Shown here: positions 1-6,042 of the stretch, one piece after another
Numbering within the stretch: the first letter of the stretch is position 1
Layout of the letters: the number at the start of each line of letters is the position of its first letter
From: Schleiferiaceae bacterium
GTDB taxonomy: Bacteria; Bacteroidota; Bacteroidia; Flavobacteriales; Schleiferiaceae
Direction of reading: 5' to 3'
Length of the DNA: 7,351 nt
NCBI GenBank assembly: GCA_023260615.1
Contig: JALQUY010000018.1
Coordinates: forward strand, 1 to 7,351
The notes under the pieces: model-generated
Told to the model about the DNA's origin: nothing
The model's input: the letters and a program-made list of their open reading frames with translations, nothing else
Database searches by the model: none
Translations under genes and position numbers: made by a program

Positions 1-1228
1 CAGAGGACGACATACGGTCAGGAACGAGCAAAATCTTCGCTTCGTTGCTGTCTTTGCCGTTCAACCATTGCTGCACAAACTTCGTGACTTCCAGTGTATA
101 CACGCGATCGCGGAGGGGAGAGCTTACCACCAACTGGCCTCCTGGGTCGCCATTGACGTACCCCGTGAGCAGGGAACGGTCATTTCCACTGACCAAAAGG
201 GCGGTTAATTTGGCCGGATTGGCGTACTGCAAAGCTGTGCCTTCGCGAACGGGAATGCGCAATTCCGCATAGTTCACGAAGTAATTGGAGTCCTTCAAGG
301 CCTGCAGCCCTGTGAGACGCACGACGGTCATCGCACCGCCCATGCCCTGAACGTAGGTGGTCAACTCACCGGCCAGCGTGTCTTGTGCATCGAGGTCAAA
401 GTCCGCTTGGCTCTTGTCAAAGGCAAAGGTGTTGGCGCTCTTGACCACATTCCAGGCCAAAAGGTCGTAGACGGAATAGCCCGGTCCTACCGTGTCTGCG
501 CGCAAGCTGTCGTTGGTGAAGAAAAAGCGAATGCGCATGTCTTGGTCGCCCGGCGAAAACTGGTAGATGGCCTTGTTGTCCGCATGGCCTTCCACGTAGA
601 TGCCGCGGAAGTACTCCAAGAAGTTGGTATTGCTTGAAAAGTCGGCAGCGCTGTCCGCGGAGGCGTCCACGATTTGGCTCTGGAAAAAGGCCGTATTCAA
701 GCGGAGACCGATCACTTCGTTCGGGGCGACCATGCCGTGGACGCGGCGCTTTCGGCCCGGTTGAGGCTGCACCACCGTATCCGCCAAGACCGTCGAACCG
801 GTAAAAACGGAATGCGCATAGTACGTGCTGTCCGCAGAAATGTGCTGGTCCAACTGCTTCACCGTCAAGCCAAAAGGCGCAGCGGTATCGCCGTAAAAAC
901 CAATAAAGGGCAGGTACATGAATACCGAATCAACCGTAGCATTTTCGCCAAAATCGGGCTGCATCGTGCTCAAAATCACCTGCGTAGCAAAGTTGGCCGA
1001 TGCCTTACCAAAGATGGGATCCTCGTAGCTGCCCAGCATCAAGTAGGCCGGCTTTTCGGTCACCAGCGAGTCAAAGGCCTCCGTGGTAGCCACCACTTCG
1101 ACAGATTCCAGCTTGCCAATTTTGAGGCTGTTTTGGTCGACAAAGTCCAAACCAATTTCACCCGTGTTTCGCTCACAGGCGACCCCAATAAGGGCCAATG
1201 CGGCGAGGGCCAAAAAGAGTTTGCGCAT
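1..1228 (-). CDS. DUF4270 family lipoprotein (3' end beyond window)
   Basis: Partial gene. The ATG is at 1228-1226 and 409 residues are visible before the left edge, with no stop reached. The N-terminus MRKLFLALAALALIGVAC is a lipoprotein signal peptide: two basic residues, a hydrophobic stretch, and a candidate lipidated Cys18. The lipobox GVAC is slightly atypical at -3. The mature start has an IGLDF motif (25-29), and LGSYEDPIFGK (65-75) matches the G-x-Y-x-D-P-x-F-G signature I associate with DUF4270. The rest is beta-rich with no enzyme motif, as expected for a secreted or outer-membrane-attached protein. It starts 12 bp after the synthase-like gene's stop with no promoter box between, so the two are probably co-transcribed. 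DUF4270 proteins are Bacteroidota-restricted and of unknown function. Family assignment is by pattern recognition; the lipidation site is inferred. Confidence 0.85.
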   Translation of the reverse strand, partial: MRKLFLALAALALIGVACERNTGEIGLDFVDQNSLKIGKLESVEVVATTEAFDSLVTEKPAYLMLGSYEDPIFGKASANFATQVILSTMQPDFGENATVDSVFMYLPFIGFYGDTAAPFGLTVKQLDQHISADSTYYAHSVFTGSTVLADTVVQPQPGRKRRVHGMVAPNEVIGLRLNTAFFQSQIVDASADSAADFSSNTNFLEYFRGIYVEGHADNKAIYQFSPGDQDMRIRFFFTNDSLRADTVGPGYSVYDLLAWNVVKSANTFAFDKSQADFDLDAQDTLAGELTTYVQGMGGAMTVVRLTGLQALKDSNYFVNYAELRIPVREGTALQYANPAKLTALLVSGNDRSLLTGYVNGDPGGQLVVSSPLRDRVYTLEVTKFVQQWLNGKDSNEAKILLVPDRMSSS

Positions 1229-1240
1229 AGGGGCTAGTTC

Positions 1241-2041
1241 TTAAGCAAAAAGGGACTCGTAGAACGCTTCTAGATCTCCCGGGTTGGTGAGGTAGGAAGA
1301 TCCATCGTGCACGGGCACACCGGCAGCCGCGGCGGCGTCCAGCTGAGCTTGAGGCACATCGTCCGTCATTTTCAGAACTGCATCCACATGTGCTACCGCT
1401 CCCGCATACAGATTGTCCGTCGTGGGATTCTGGAAAGCTTCCATATTCTTCACTCCGTCAAACTCCATGCCGCGGGTCAAGCCGTCGTCCAAACTTCCTG
1501 GGAAGCCATCGCCGAAGAGGCTGTAAACCAACTTGGTGTCCTTGAAATGGGGATCGTCTGCGTTAAACTGACGCAAGTAGGCAGGCATGGGCGTGCTCAT
1601 CCAGCCCATAAAGTGGACCACGTCAGGCTGCCAGCCCAGTTTTTTAATCGTTTCAATTACGCTCTTGGAGAAGAAGAGACTGCGCTCGCCGTTGTCGGCA
1701 TAGAACTTCTTGTCCTTGTCTTCCCACGTGCCTTTGCGCTTGAAATAATCCTCGTTGTCGATGAAGTACACTTGGATACGCGCGGAGGGAATGGAAGCCA
1801 CCTTGATGATCAAGGGCTGGTCCAAATCATTGATAACCACGTTGATTCCGCTCAATCGAATCACCTCGTGCAGCTGGTGGCGTCGCTCGTTGATGGCCCC
1901 AAAGCGAGGCATGAAGACACGAATCTCGTTCCCCATTTGGTTCATCTTCTGCGGAAAAGCCAAGCCAGCCTTTGACAAGGTGGTGTCCGGAAAGTACGGT
2001 TTGATCTCGTGAGAGATGTATAGGATGCGTCGTTTCGCCAT
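1241..2041 (-). CDS. Short glycogen/starch synthase-like protein (GT5 N-terminal domain only)
   Basis: A 266-residue protein related to the N-terminal Rossmann domain of GT5 glycogen synthases (GlgA), which elongate alpha-1,4-glucan from ADP-glucose in the cytoplasm. Family-like stretches are RILYISHEIKPY (5-16), VFMPRFGAINERRHQLHEV (42-60), QVYFIDNEDYF (90-100), DNGERSLFFSK (116-126) and LGWQPDVVHFMGWMST (135-150). Canonical GlgA is about 480 residues; the whole C-terminal nucleotide-sugar domain is missing here, and the frame ends cleanly with no remnant between its stop and the next gene. By hand alignment the N-terminal K-x-G-G-L motif is replaced by S-K-A-G-L (23-27), and HDWH by F-M-G-W-M around 144-148. 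Database annotation as glycogen synthase would be by homology only; catalysis is doubtful. ATG at 2041-2039 lies 5 nt after a TACCTTTG promoter box, which fixes the start. It leads an operon with the DUF4270 gene and is divergent from panC. Confidence 0.85.
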   Translation of the reverse strand: MAKRRILYISHEIKPYFPDTTLSKAGLAFPQKMNQMGNEIRVFMPRFGAINERRHQLHEVIRLSGINVVINDLDQPLIIKVASIPSARIQVYFIDNEDYFKRKGTWEDKDKKFYADNGERSLFFSKSVIETIKKLGWQPDVVHFMGWMSTPMPAYLRQFNADDPHFKDTKLVYSLFGDGFPGSLDDGLTRGMEFDGVKNMEAFQNPTTDNLYAGAVAHVDAVLKMTDDVPQAQLDAAAAAGVPVHDGSSYLTNPGDLEAFYESLFA

Positions 2042-2046
2042 TGCGG

Positions 2047-2054
2047 CAAAGGTA
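2047..2054 (-). promoter_or_regulatory. Bacteroidota -7 box for the synthase-like gene
   Basis: TACCTTTG on the minus strand is a perfect match to the Bacteroidota TAnnTTTG element. Only five bases separate it from the ATG at 2041, so the transcript should be leaderless or nearly so. No clear -33 TTG lies 17-23 bp upstream. It sits in the 71-bp divergent gap shared with panC. Confidence 0.65.
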
Positions 2055-2096
2055 CGAAAATTTAGCCGTAGCGCCCATTTTCCCCTATTCTCGCGC

Positions 2097-2104
2097 TAGT
2101 TTTG
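2097..2104 (+). promoter_or_regulatory. Bacteroidota -7 box for panC
   Basis: TAGTTTTG matches TAnnTTTG exactly and ends 8 bp before the in-frame TTG at 2113. The spacing is like that at panD (7 bp) and the synthase-like gene (5 bp), which supports 2113 as the true panC start. No good -33 TTG is visible at 17-23 bp upstream. Confidence 0.6.
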
Positions 2105-2112
2105 GCCTCGGT

Positions 2113-3006
2113 TTGAAGAAGATAGAACAGATCACCACGCTGGCCGATTGGCAGACCTTTCGTTCCAGCCTTCCAAAGGGAGCCCGAATCGGCTTTGTTC
2201 CCACCATGGGTGCCTTGCACCAAGGGCATCTCGCATTGGTCGAAAAAGCACGGTCCGAAAATGACGTCGTCCTCGCCAGCATCTATGTGAACCCCACCCA
2301 GTTCAACAATCCAGCTGACTTTGCGGCCTATCCTTTGGATTTGGAAAACGACCTTCACGCTCTGGAGAGCGTTGGTTGTGATGCCGTCTTTACCCCTCAG
2401 GAGTCCGATATCTACCCGGATGGACCTGTGGCCCGTGTGTACGAGCTCCAAGGCTTGGACCAATGCCTGGAAGGGGCTCTTCGTCCCGGCCATTTCCAGG
2501 GCGTAGCGACCGTGGTCGATCGCTTGTTCGACCTCTTGCAACCCGATGCGGCCTACTTTGGCGAGAAGGACTACCAACAAGTCAAGGTGATACAGCGTGT
2601 CGCGGAACTCCGTGGCGGCCAACCGCGCATTGTCCCCTGCCCCATCGTTCGGGAGAAAGACGGTTTAGCGATGTCCTCGCGCAACCGCCGTTTGACGCCA
2701 CTCCAACGAGAGTTTGCACCGCAAATATTTGAAGCTCTGCGATTTGCCCAAGAAGAGCTCGCGGTTTTCCCCGTTCCATTGAAGGCGTTGGTACGTGAGA
2801 TGCGCGGCATTATAGAAGCTGGCGGCCATTTAAAGCTCGAAGACATCTCCTTTGCGTTGGCGGATAGCATGACCCCGGTGACGGACCCTGAACGCTACCT
2901 AGATCGCTACCCCGAACCCATTCAGTGCTTCGTCTCGGCCTATGCAGGCGAGGTGCGTTTGATTGACACCCACCGAGTGGTAGAAAGCGGGCATTCTCCC
3001 GCCTAA
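2113..3006 (+). CDS. panC: Pantothenate synthetase PanC
   Basis: Cytoplasmic pantoate-beta-alanine ligase: it activates pantoate with ATP to pantoyl-adenylate, then joins beta-alanine to give pantothenate for coenzyme A. With the start at 2113 the protein has 297 residues, near the usual 280-300. Visible family motifs are FVPTMGALHQGHL (28-40, with the HxGH-type nucleotide-binding motif H36-Q-G-H39), YVNPTQF (58-64), LEGALRPGHFQGVATVV (119-135), FGEKDYQQ (149-156) and MSSRN (187-191, the KMSKS-like loop). I chose TTG at 2113 because homologues begin just before this point and a perfect -7 box ends 8 bp upstream. The frame remains open back to a TTG at 2041, but that start would lie upstream of the promoter and adds 24 residues unlike PanC. 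It is divergent from the synthase-like gene, and panD follows 79 bp downstream with its own promoter. Confidence 0.97.
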   Translation: MKKIEQITTLADWQTFRSSLPKGARIGFVPTMGALHQGHLALVEKARSENDVVLASIYVNPTQFNNPADFAAYPLDLENDLHALESVGCDAVFTPQESDIYPDGPVARVYELQGLDQCLEGALRPGHFQGVATVVDRLFDLLQPDAAYFGEKDYQQVKVIQRVAELRGGQPRIVPCPIVREKDGLAMSSRNRRLTPLQREFAPQIFEALRFAQEELAVFPVPLKALVREMRGIIEAGGHLKLEDISFALADSMTPVTDPERYLDRYPEPIQCFVSAYAGEVRLIDTHRVVESGHSPA

Positions 3007-3033
3007 GAAAACGCCTCCTTTTAGGGGCATTTT
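2987..3033 (+). terminator. Possible weak terminator after panC
   Basis: Two short hairpins bracket the panC stop. GCGGG (2987-2991) pairs perfectly with CCCGC (2998-3002) over a 6-nt loop, inside the last codons. AAAACGCC (3008-3015) pairs with GGCATTTT (3026-3033) with one C-A mismatch, giving an A-tract/T-tract stem typical of intrinsic terminators. Neither is GC-strong with a long U-tract, so attenuation rather than full termination is possible. Confidence 0.35.
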
Positions 3034-3070
3034 ACCCTTCTGTCCGCGCCTCTTTCTTCCCATAAACCCC

Positions 3071-3078
3071 TACTTTTG
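3071..3078 (+). promoter_or_regulatory. Bacteroidota -7 box for panD operon
   Basis: TACTTTTG is a perfect TAnnTTTG element and ends 7 bp before the panD ATG at 3086, predicting a very short or absent 5' leader. No TTG occurs at the expected -33 distance. It would drive panD, the flippase-like gene and radA. Confidence 0.65.
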
Positions 3079-3085
3079 CGCCGCT

Positions 3086-3436
3086 ATGACGATTGAGGTA
3101 CTCTACAGCAAGATTCACCGTGTCCGTGTGACCGGTGCAGATCTGAATTACATCGGCTCCATCACCATTGACCGCAGCTTGGCTACTGCCGCCCACCTCG
3201 TGGAAGGTCAAAAGGTCAGCATCGTGAACATCAACAATGGGGAGCGTTTGGACACCTACGTGATATACGGCCAACCAGGCAGCGGTGAAATCACGTTAAA
3301 TGGCCCAGCCGCTCGGAAAGTGCAAAAAGATGACCTCATCATCATCATTTCTTACGCCGCGATGACCGTGGAAGAAGCTAAATCCTATCAGCCTGTCGTA
3401 CTTTTCCCAGACGAACAGACCAATCTTCTGAATTAA
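3086..3436 (+). CDS. panD: Aspartate 1-decarboxylase PanD
   Basis: Pyruvoyl-dependent enzyme that decarboxylates L-aspartate to beta-alanine, the amine substrate of PanC. It is made as a proenzyme that self-cleaves before a serine, which becomes the pyruvoyl group. The 116-residue length is within the family's usual 115-130. Cleavage motif Y22-I-G24-S25-I-T matches the E. coli Gly24-Ser25 site, and other residues fall at the E. coli positions: Lys9, His11, Arg54, Thr57, Tyr58 and the N72-G73-x-A75-A76 motif. Nothing essential appears to be missing. ATG at 3086 is fixed by homology and by the promoter box 7 bp upstream. The flippase-like gene follows after 6 bp, so panD leads that operon, while panC lies just upstream under a separate promoter. 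Confidence 0.98.
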   Translation: MTIEVLYSKIHRVRVTGADLNYIGSITIDRSLATAAHLVEGQKVSIVNINNGERLDTYVIYGQPGSGEITLNGPAARKVQKDDLIIIISYAAMTVEEAKSYQPVVLFPDEQTNLLN

Positions 3437-3442
3437 CTACCT

Positions 3443-4450
3443 ATGGCCAAATTCGCAGTCCCCGGATGGCTTCGCACAGCGGGGTTTGCAGCGCTGGCCC
3501 TCTTCTTACTCTTCTTCGCCTTCCAAGGCGTAGACCTCAACGCCGTTTGGGAAGCCGCTAAAGAAGCGCAGTGGGGCTACATAGGCCTCAGCGTGGCGCT
3601 CGGGTACATTGCTATTTTGAGCCGCGGCCAACGTTGGACCTATGTGCTTCGTCATTTGGGCTATCCCACCACGATGTGGCGCGCCGTCCATGCAACGGGC
3701 ATTGGCTACCTCGTGAACATGGCCATTCCTCGCGCCGGAGAAGTGGCCCGTGCCACCGCCCTGAACCGCGCCGACAAAACCCCGGTCAATGTGCTGATTG
3801 GCACCATCTTAATCGAACGCACCATCGACCTCCTCATGATGGCGGGCCTCCTTGGACTTGCCTTCCTCAGCGCTTCGGATGAGCTCACCGCTCTCATTGA
3901 TCTCACTCAAACCGACCAAGCCACCGATGCAGGTCCCGGCATTCCTTGGGGACGCATTCTTGGAGGTATAGGCTTGGCACTTGCGGTCGCTTCCTGGCTC
4001 TTCCGAGCGCGCATCCAAGCCAGCCCCTTCTATGCTAAAGTCCGCGACTTCCTCAAGGGCATGCTCGAAGGCATTAAAGCCGTTGGTCAACTCCCCAACC
4101 AGTGGGCCTTCTGGGCGCACACCTTCTTCATTTGGGGCTGCTACTATGCCATGGTGTACGTTTGTTTTTATGCCTTGCCGTTCACGGCAGACGTCACGCC
4201 GGCCCAAGGCCTTTTCGTCATGATGGCCGCTAGCCTCGGGGTGCTAATTCCTGTCCCCGGCGGAGTAGGCGCCTACCACTACTTGGTCGCTATGGCCCTG
4301 GTGGTCCTAGGGCTTCCGTATGCGCAAGGTTTGGCCTTTGCAACGATTGTACACGCGGCCCAAGCCATTATGCTCATGAGTTCGGGCGTGATCGGCCTCA
4401 TTGGCTTATCTACCAAAAATGGCCGAACTTCCCCCCATGGCCAAAACTAA
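3443..4450 (+). CDS. Flippase-like integral membrane protein (UPF0104/YbhN, LPG-synthase TM family)
   Basis: A 335-residue polytopic inner-membrane protein of the lysylphosphatidylglycerol-synthetase transmembrane-region family (YbhN/UPF0104/AglD type). Hydrophobic segments lie at about 11-28, 44-62, 83-96, 116-142, 172-188, 222-246, 254-270, 277-293 and 298-323. Conserved-looking motifs are IPRAGEVAR (95-103), ERTID (125-129) and IPVPGGVGAYH (269-279), the last being the family's P-x-PGG-x-GA signature. Some relatives translocate or modify lipids, but members of this short form lack the cytosolic aminoacyl-transferase domain, and the substrate here is unknown. It starts 6 bp after panD and its 3' end overlaps radA by 14 bp, implying co-transcription and perhaps translational coupling. 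The order panD, this family, radA is one I associate with Bacteroidota; I see no functional reason for it in the sequence. Confidence 0.88.
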   Translation: MAKFAVPGWLRTAGFAALALFLLFFAFQGVDLNAVWEAAKEAQWGYIGLSVALGYIAILSRGQRWTYVLRHLGYPTTMWRAVHATGIGYLVNMAIPRAGEVARATALNRADKTPVNVLIGTILIERTIDLLMMAGLLGLAFLSASDELTALIDLTQTDQATDAGPGIPWGRILGGIGLALAVASWLFRARIQASPFYAKVRDFLKGMLEGIKAVGQLPNQWAFWAHTFFIWGCYYAMVYVCFYALPFTADVTPAQGLFVMMAASLGVLIPVPGGVGAYHYLVAMALVVLGLPYAQGLAFATIVHAAQAIMLMSSGVIGLIGLSTKNGRTSPHGQN

Positions 4451-5798
4451 AAAAGCCTGGTTCTGCCAATCCTGTGGCGCACAGCACCCCCAATGGATGG
4501 GGCAATGCAAGTCTTGCCATGCCTGGAATTCCATGGTCGAGGAGGTCATCGAGCGGGAAAGCCCTACGGCTGCATGGTCCAGTACAGGATCGGCTACGGG
4601 CTCTAAAGCCCTTCCCCTGGCCGACGTAGATCGCCATGCTGAAGCGCGCAAACCCACCGGCGACCGCGAATTGGACCGCGTCCTAGGCGGTGGCCTCGTT
4701 CCGGGCAGCCTCGTCTTACTCGGCGGCGAACCCGGCATTGGTAAGTCCACCCTACTGCTGCAAGTGGCCCTTCTCTTGGGCGAAAAAGTCCTCTATGCAA
4801 GTGGCGAGGAAAGCGCACAACAGATCCGAATGCGCGCCGAACGCGTCGGCCTCAACGGCCCCGGTTGCCATGTGCTTTCGGAAGTTTCCACCGCGAAAAT
4901 CCTTCAGGCAGCTGAACACCTTCAGCCCGACGTTCTCATCGTCGACTCCATTCAAACGGCCCACAACCCGCAACTGGATTCTGCCGCTGGCTCCGTTTCC
5001 CAAATTCGTGAAGCCGCTGCCGAATTCTTGCGCTACGCAAAAGCCCGTCACGTGCCCGTCATCCTCGTGGGACACATCACCAAAGATGGCCACCTCGCCG
5101 GCCCCAAAGTGCTGGAACACATGGTGGACGTTGTCTTGCAATTTGAAGGCGACCGCCACCACCTCTTCCGCATGCTTCGCGCCCTTAAAAACCGCTTCGG
5201 CAGTACCCAAGAGCTCGGCATTTACCAAATGGACGGCCAAGGCCTCAAAGGAGTAGCCAACCCCAGCGGACTCCTTTTGGGCCAACGCGAAGAAGGCCTC
5301 AGCGGCTCCGCAGTGGGCATTCCCTCCGAAGGCATGCAACCCCTCTTGGTGGAAGTTCAGGCTCTAGTCAGCTCCGCCGTCTATGGAACCCCTCAACGTT
5401 CCTGTACAGGATTTGATACCCGCCGCCTCAACATGCTTTTGGCGGTCCTCGAAAAGCGCTGCGGCTTCCGCTTAGGCGCCAAAGACGTCTTCTTGAATGT
5501 GACCGGCGGCCTTCGTGTGGAAGATCCCGCATTAGACCTTGCCGTATGTGCGGCTATCCTGTCCAGCAACTCGGATATCCCCATTGCCCAAGGCATGGCC
5601 TTCGCCGCAGAAGTGGGACTGGGTGGGGAAATTCGCCCTGTTCACCGCCTGGAGCAGCGCATCAACGAAGCCGGAAAACTCGGCTTTGACACGGTTTTCT
5701 GTGCCAAGCAAAGCGGCGTAAAGGCCGGCAAAGTCAATGGCGTCAACGTCGTTCCCGTCAAGCGCATGGAAGACTTGGTGGGGGCGTTGTTTGGGTAG
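4437..5798 (+). CDS. radA: DNA repair protein RadA
   Basis: RadA (Sms) is a RecA-like, DnaB-type hexameric ATPase that promotes branch migration of recombination intermediates. The 453-residue length is typical. The N-terminal zinc finger has Cys10, Cys13, Cys24 and Cys27. Walker A is GEPGIGKST (97-105), Walker B ends in LIVDS (167-171, Asp170), and the RadA-specific KNRFG motif is at 251-255. From about residue 275 runs the Lon-protease-like domain; the segment VEDPALDLAV (361-370) has Ala where Lon proteases carry the catalytic Ser, as usual for RadA, so it is structural. I chose ATG 4437 because MAKTKKAWFCQSCG matches the family start; ATG 4419 in the same frame is an alternative adding six residues. 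It overlaps the upstream membrane-protein gene by 14 bp and ends 5 bp before an octamer repeat array, facing the convergent OmpA-type gene. Confidence 0.97.
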   Translation: MAKTKKAWFCQSCGAQHPQWMGQCKSCHAWNSMVEEVIERESPTAAWSSTGSATGSKALPLADVDRHAEARKPTGDRELDRVLGGGLVPGSLVLLGGEPGIGKSTLLLQVALLLGEKVLYASGEESAQQIRMRAERVGLNGPGCHVLSEVSTAKILQAAEHLQPDVLIVDSIQTAHNPQLDSAAGSVSQIREAAAEFLRYAKARHVPVILVGHITKDGHLAGPKVLEHMVDVVLQFEGDRHHLFRMLRALKNRFGSTQELGIYQMDGQGLKGVANPSGLLLGQREEGLSGSAVGIPSEGMQPLLVEVQALVSSAVYGTPQRSCTGFDTRRLNMLLAVLEKRCGFRLGAKDVFLNVTGGLRVEDPALDLAVCAAILSSNSDIPIAQGMAFAAEVGLGGEIRPVHRLEQRINEAGKLGFDTVFCAKQSGVKAGKVNGVNVVPVKRMEDLVGALFG

Positions 5799-5802
5799 GC
5801 GA

Positions 5803-5845
5803 AGGGTTTAAGGGTAAAAGGGTATAAGGGTTAAAGGGTTAAAGG
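5803..5845 (+). repeat. Octamer tandem array 1 (AGGGTTAA-type, 5 units), G-quadruplex pattern
   Basis: Five exact-length 8-bp units begin at 5803, 5811, 5819, 5827 and 5835, each starting AGGG and ending in an A/T tetrad (TTTA, TAAA, TATA, TTAA, TTAA). A sixth start at 5843 degrades to AGGC. Because each unit contributes a GGG followed by five A/T bases, the stretch has five G3 runs with 5-nt loops and meets the usual G3+N1-7 G-quadruplex pattern. It starts 5 bp after the radA stop codon. Confidence 0.85.
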
Positions 5846-5897
5846 CGCGGCGGCGGAGCAAAGGTGTTGCGCGCGGCGAAGGTCCTCTTTCAAGTTG
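5846..5897. other. GC-rich spacer with direct repeat
   Basis: Between the A/T-rich octamer blocks lies a short GC-rich patch in which GCGCGGCG occurs twice (5845-5852 and 5871-5878). It continues into a short inverted repeat, CTCTT (5885-5889) pairing with AAGAG (5898-5902) with a TCA/TTG inner stem containing one bulge. There is no U-tract, so I do not call it a terminator. I see no gene here. Confidence 0.4.
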
Positions 5898-5929
5898 AAG
5901 AGTAAAAGAGATTAAGCGTTTAAGAGCAG
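5898..5929 (+). repeat. Degenerate octamer block 2 (AAG every 8 bp)
   Basis: AAG recurs at 5898, 5906, 5914 and 5922, exactly 8 bp apart, giving units AAGAGTAA, AAGAGATT, AAGCGTTT and AAGAGCAG. The block is purine-rich and resembles a decayed version of array 1; its AAG positions are an exact multiple of 8 bp (96 bp) from the first AAGGG at 5802. Confidence 0.45.
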
Positions 5930-5960
5930 GCCCGTCAGACAAACGAGCCAACAAACGAAA

Positions 5961-6017
5961 TAGCCCTCTAGCTCTCCAGCCCTCTAGCTACCTAGCCCTC
6001 TAGCTCTCCAGCCCTCT
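5961..6017 (-). repeat. Octamer tandem array 3, inverted (TAGCCCTC-type, about 7 units)
   Basis: About seven 8-bp units: TAGCCCTC, TAGCTCTC, CAGCCCTC, TAGCTACC, then TAGCCCTC, TAGCTCTC, CAGCCCTC. Units alternate so that a 16-bp period is visible, and a 25-bp stretch at 5961-5985 recurs identically at 5993-6017 (32-bp period). Read on the minus strand the unit is AGGGCTAG, differing from array 1's AGGGTTAA at two positions, so the two arrays are related and oppositely oriented. It ends 25 bp past the OmpA-type gene's stop codon. Confidence 0.9.
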
Positions 6018-6042
6018 GGTAAAAAAGTGGGGTACGCGCTAT

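Noticed and set aside
674..1237. Open frame of 187 codons opposite the DUF4270 gene
   Set aside because: The minus-strand frame has a lipoprotein signal and a DUF4270 signature; the plus frame has neither.
1307..1975. Long open frame of 222 codons antisense to the synthase-like gene
   Set aside because: It is a shadow of a clearly homologous gene on the minus strand, has no recognisable domain or promoter box, and reflects GC-rich codon usage.
1241..2041. Pseudogene or frameshifted full-length glgA
   Set aside because: The frame is clean from a promoter-linked ATG to a stop, only 12 bp separate it from the next gene, and there is no remnant of the C-terminal domain in any frame there.
2041..2112. 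Extended N-terminus of panC from TTG at 2041
   Set aside because: The extra 24 residues do not resemble PanC, and the start would be upstream of the panC promoter box at 2097-2104.
4401..4436. Extended N-terminus of radA from TTG at 4401
   Set aside because: RadA proteins begin a few residues before the zinc finger with an MAKTK-like start, matching ATG 4437; the longer version has no support.
5885..5902. Intrinsic terminator of radA
   Set aside because: The inverted repeat is short, has a bulge, and is not followed by a T-tract on either strand.
5961..6017. CRISPR array
   Set aside because: Units are 8 or 16 bp and contiguous, with no unique spacers and no cas genes nearby.
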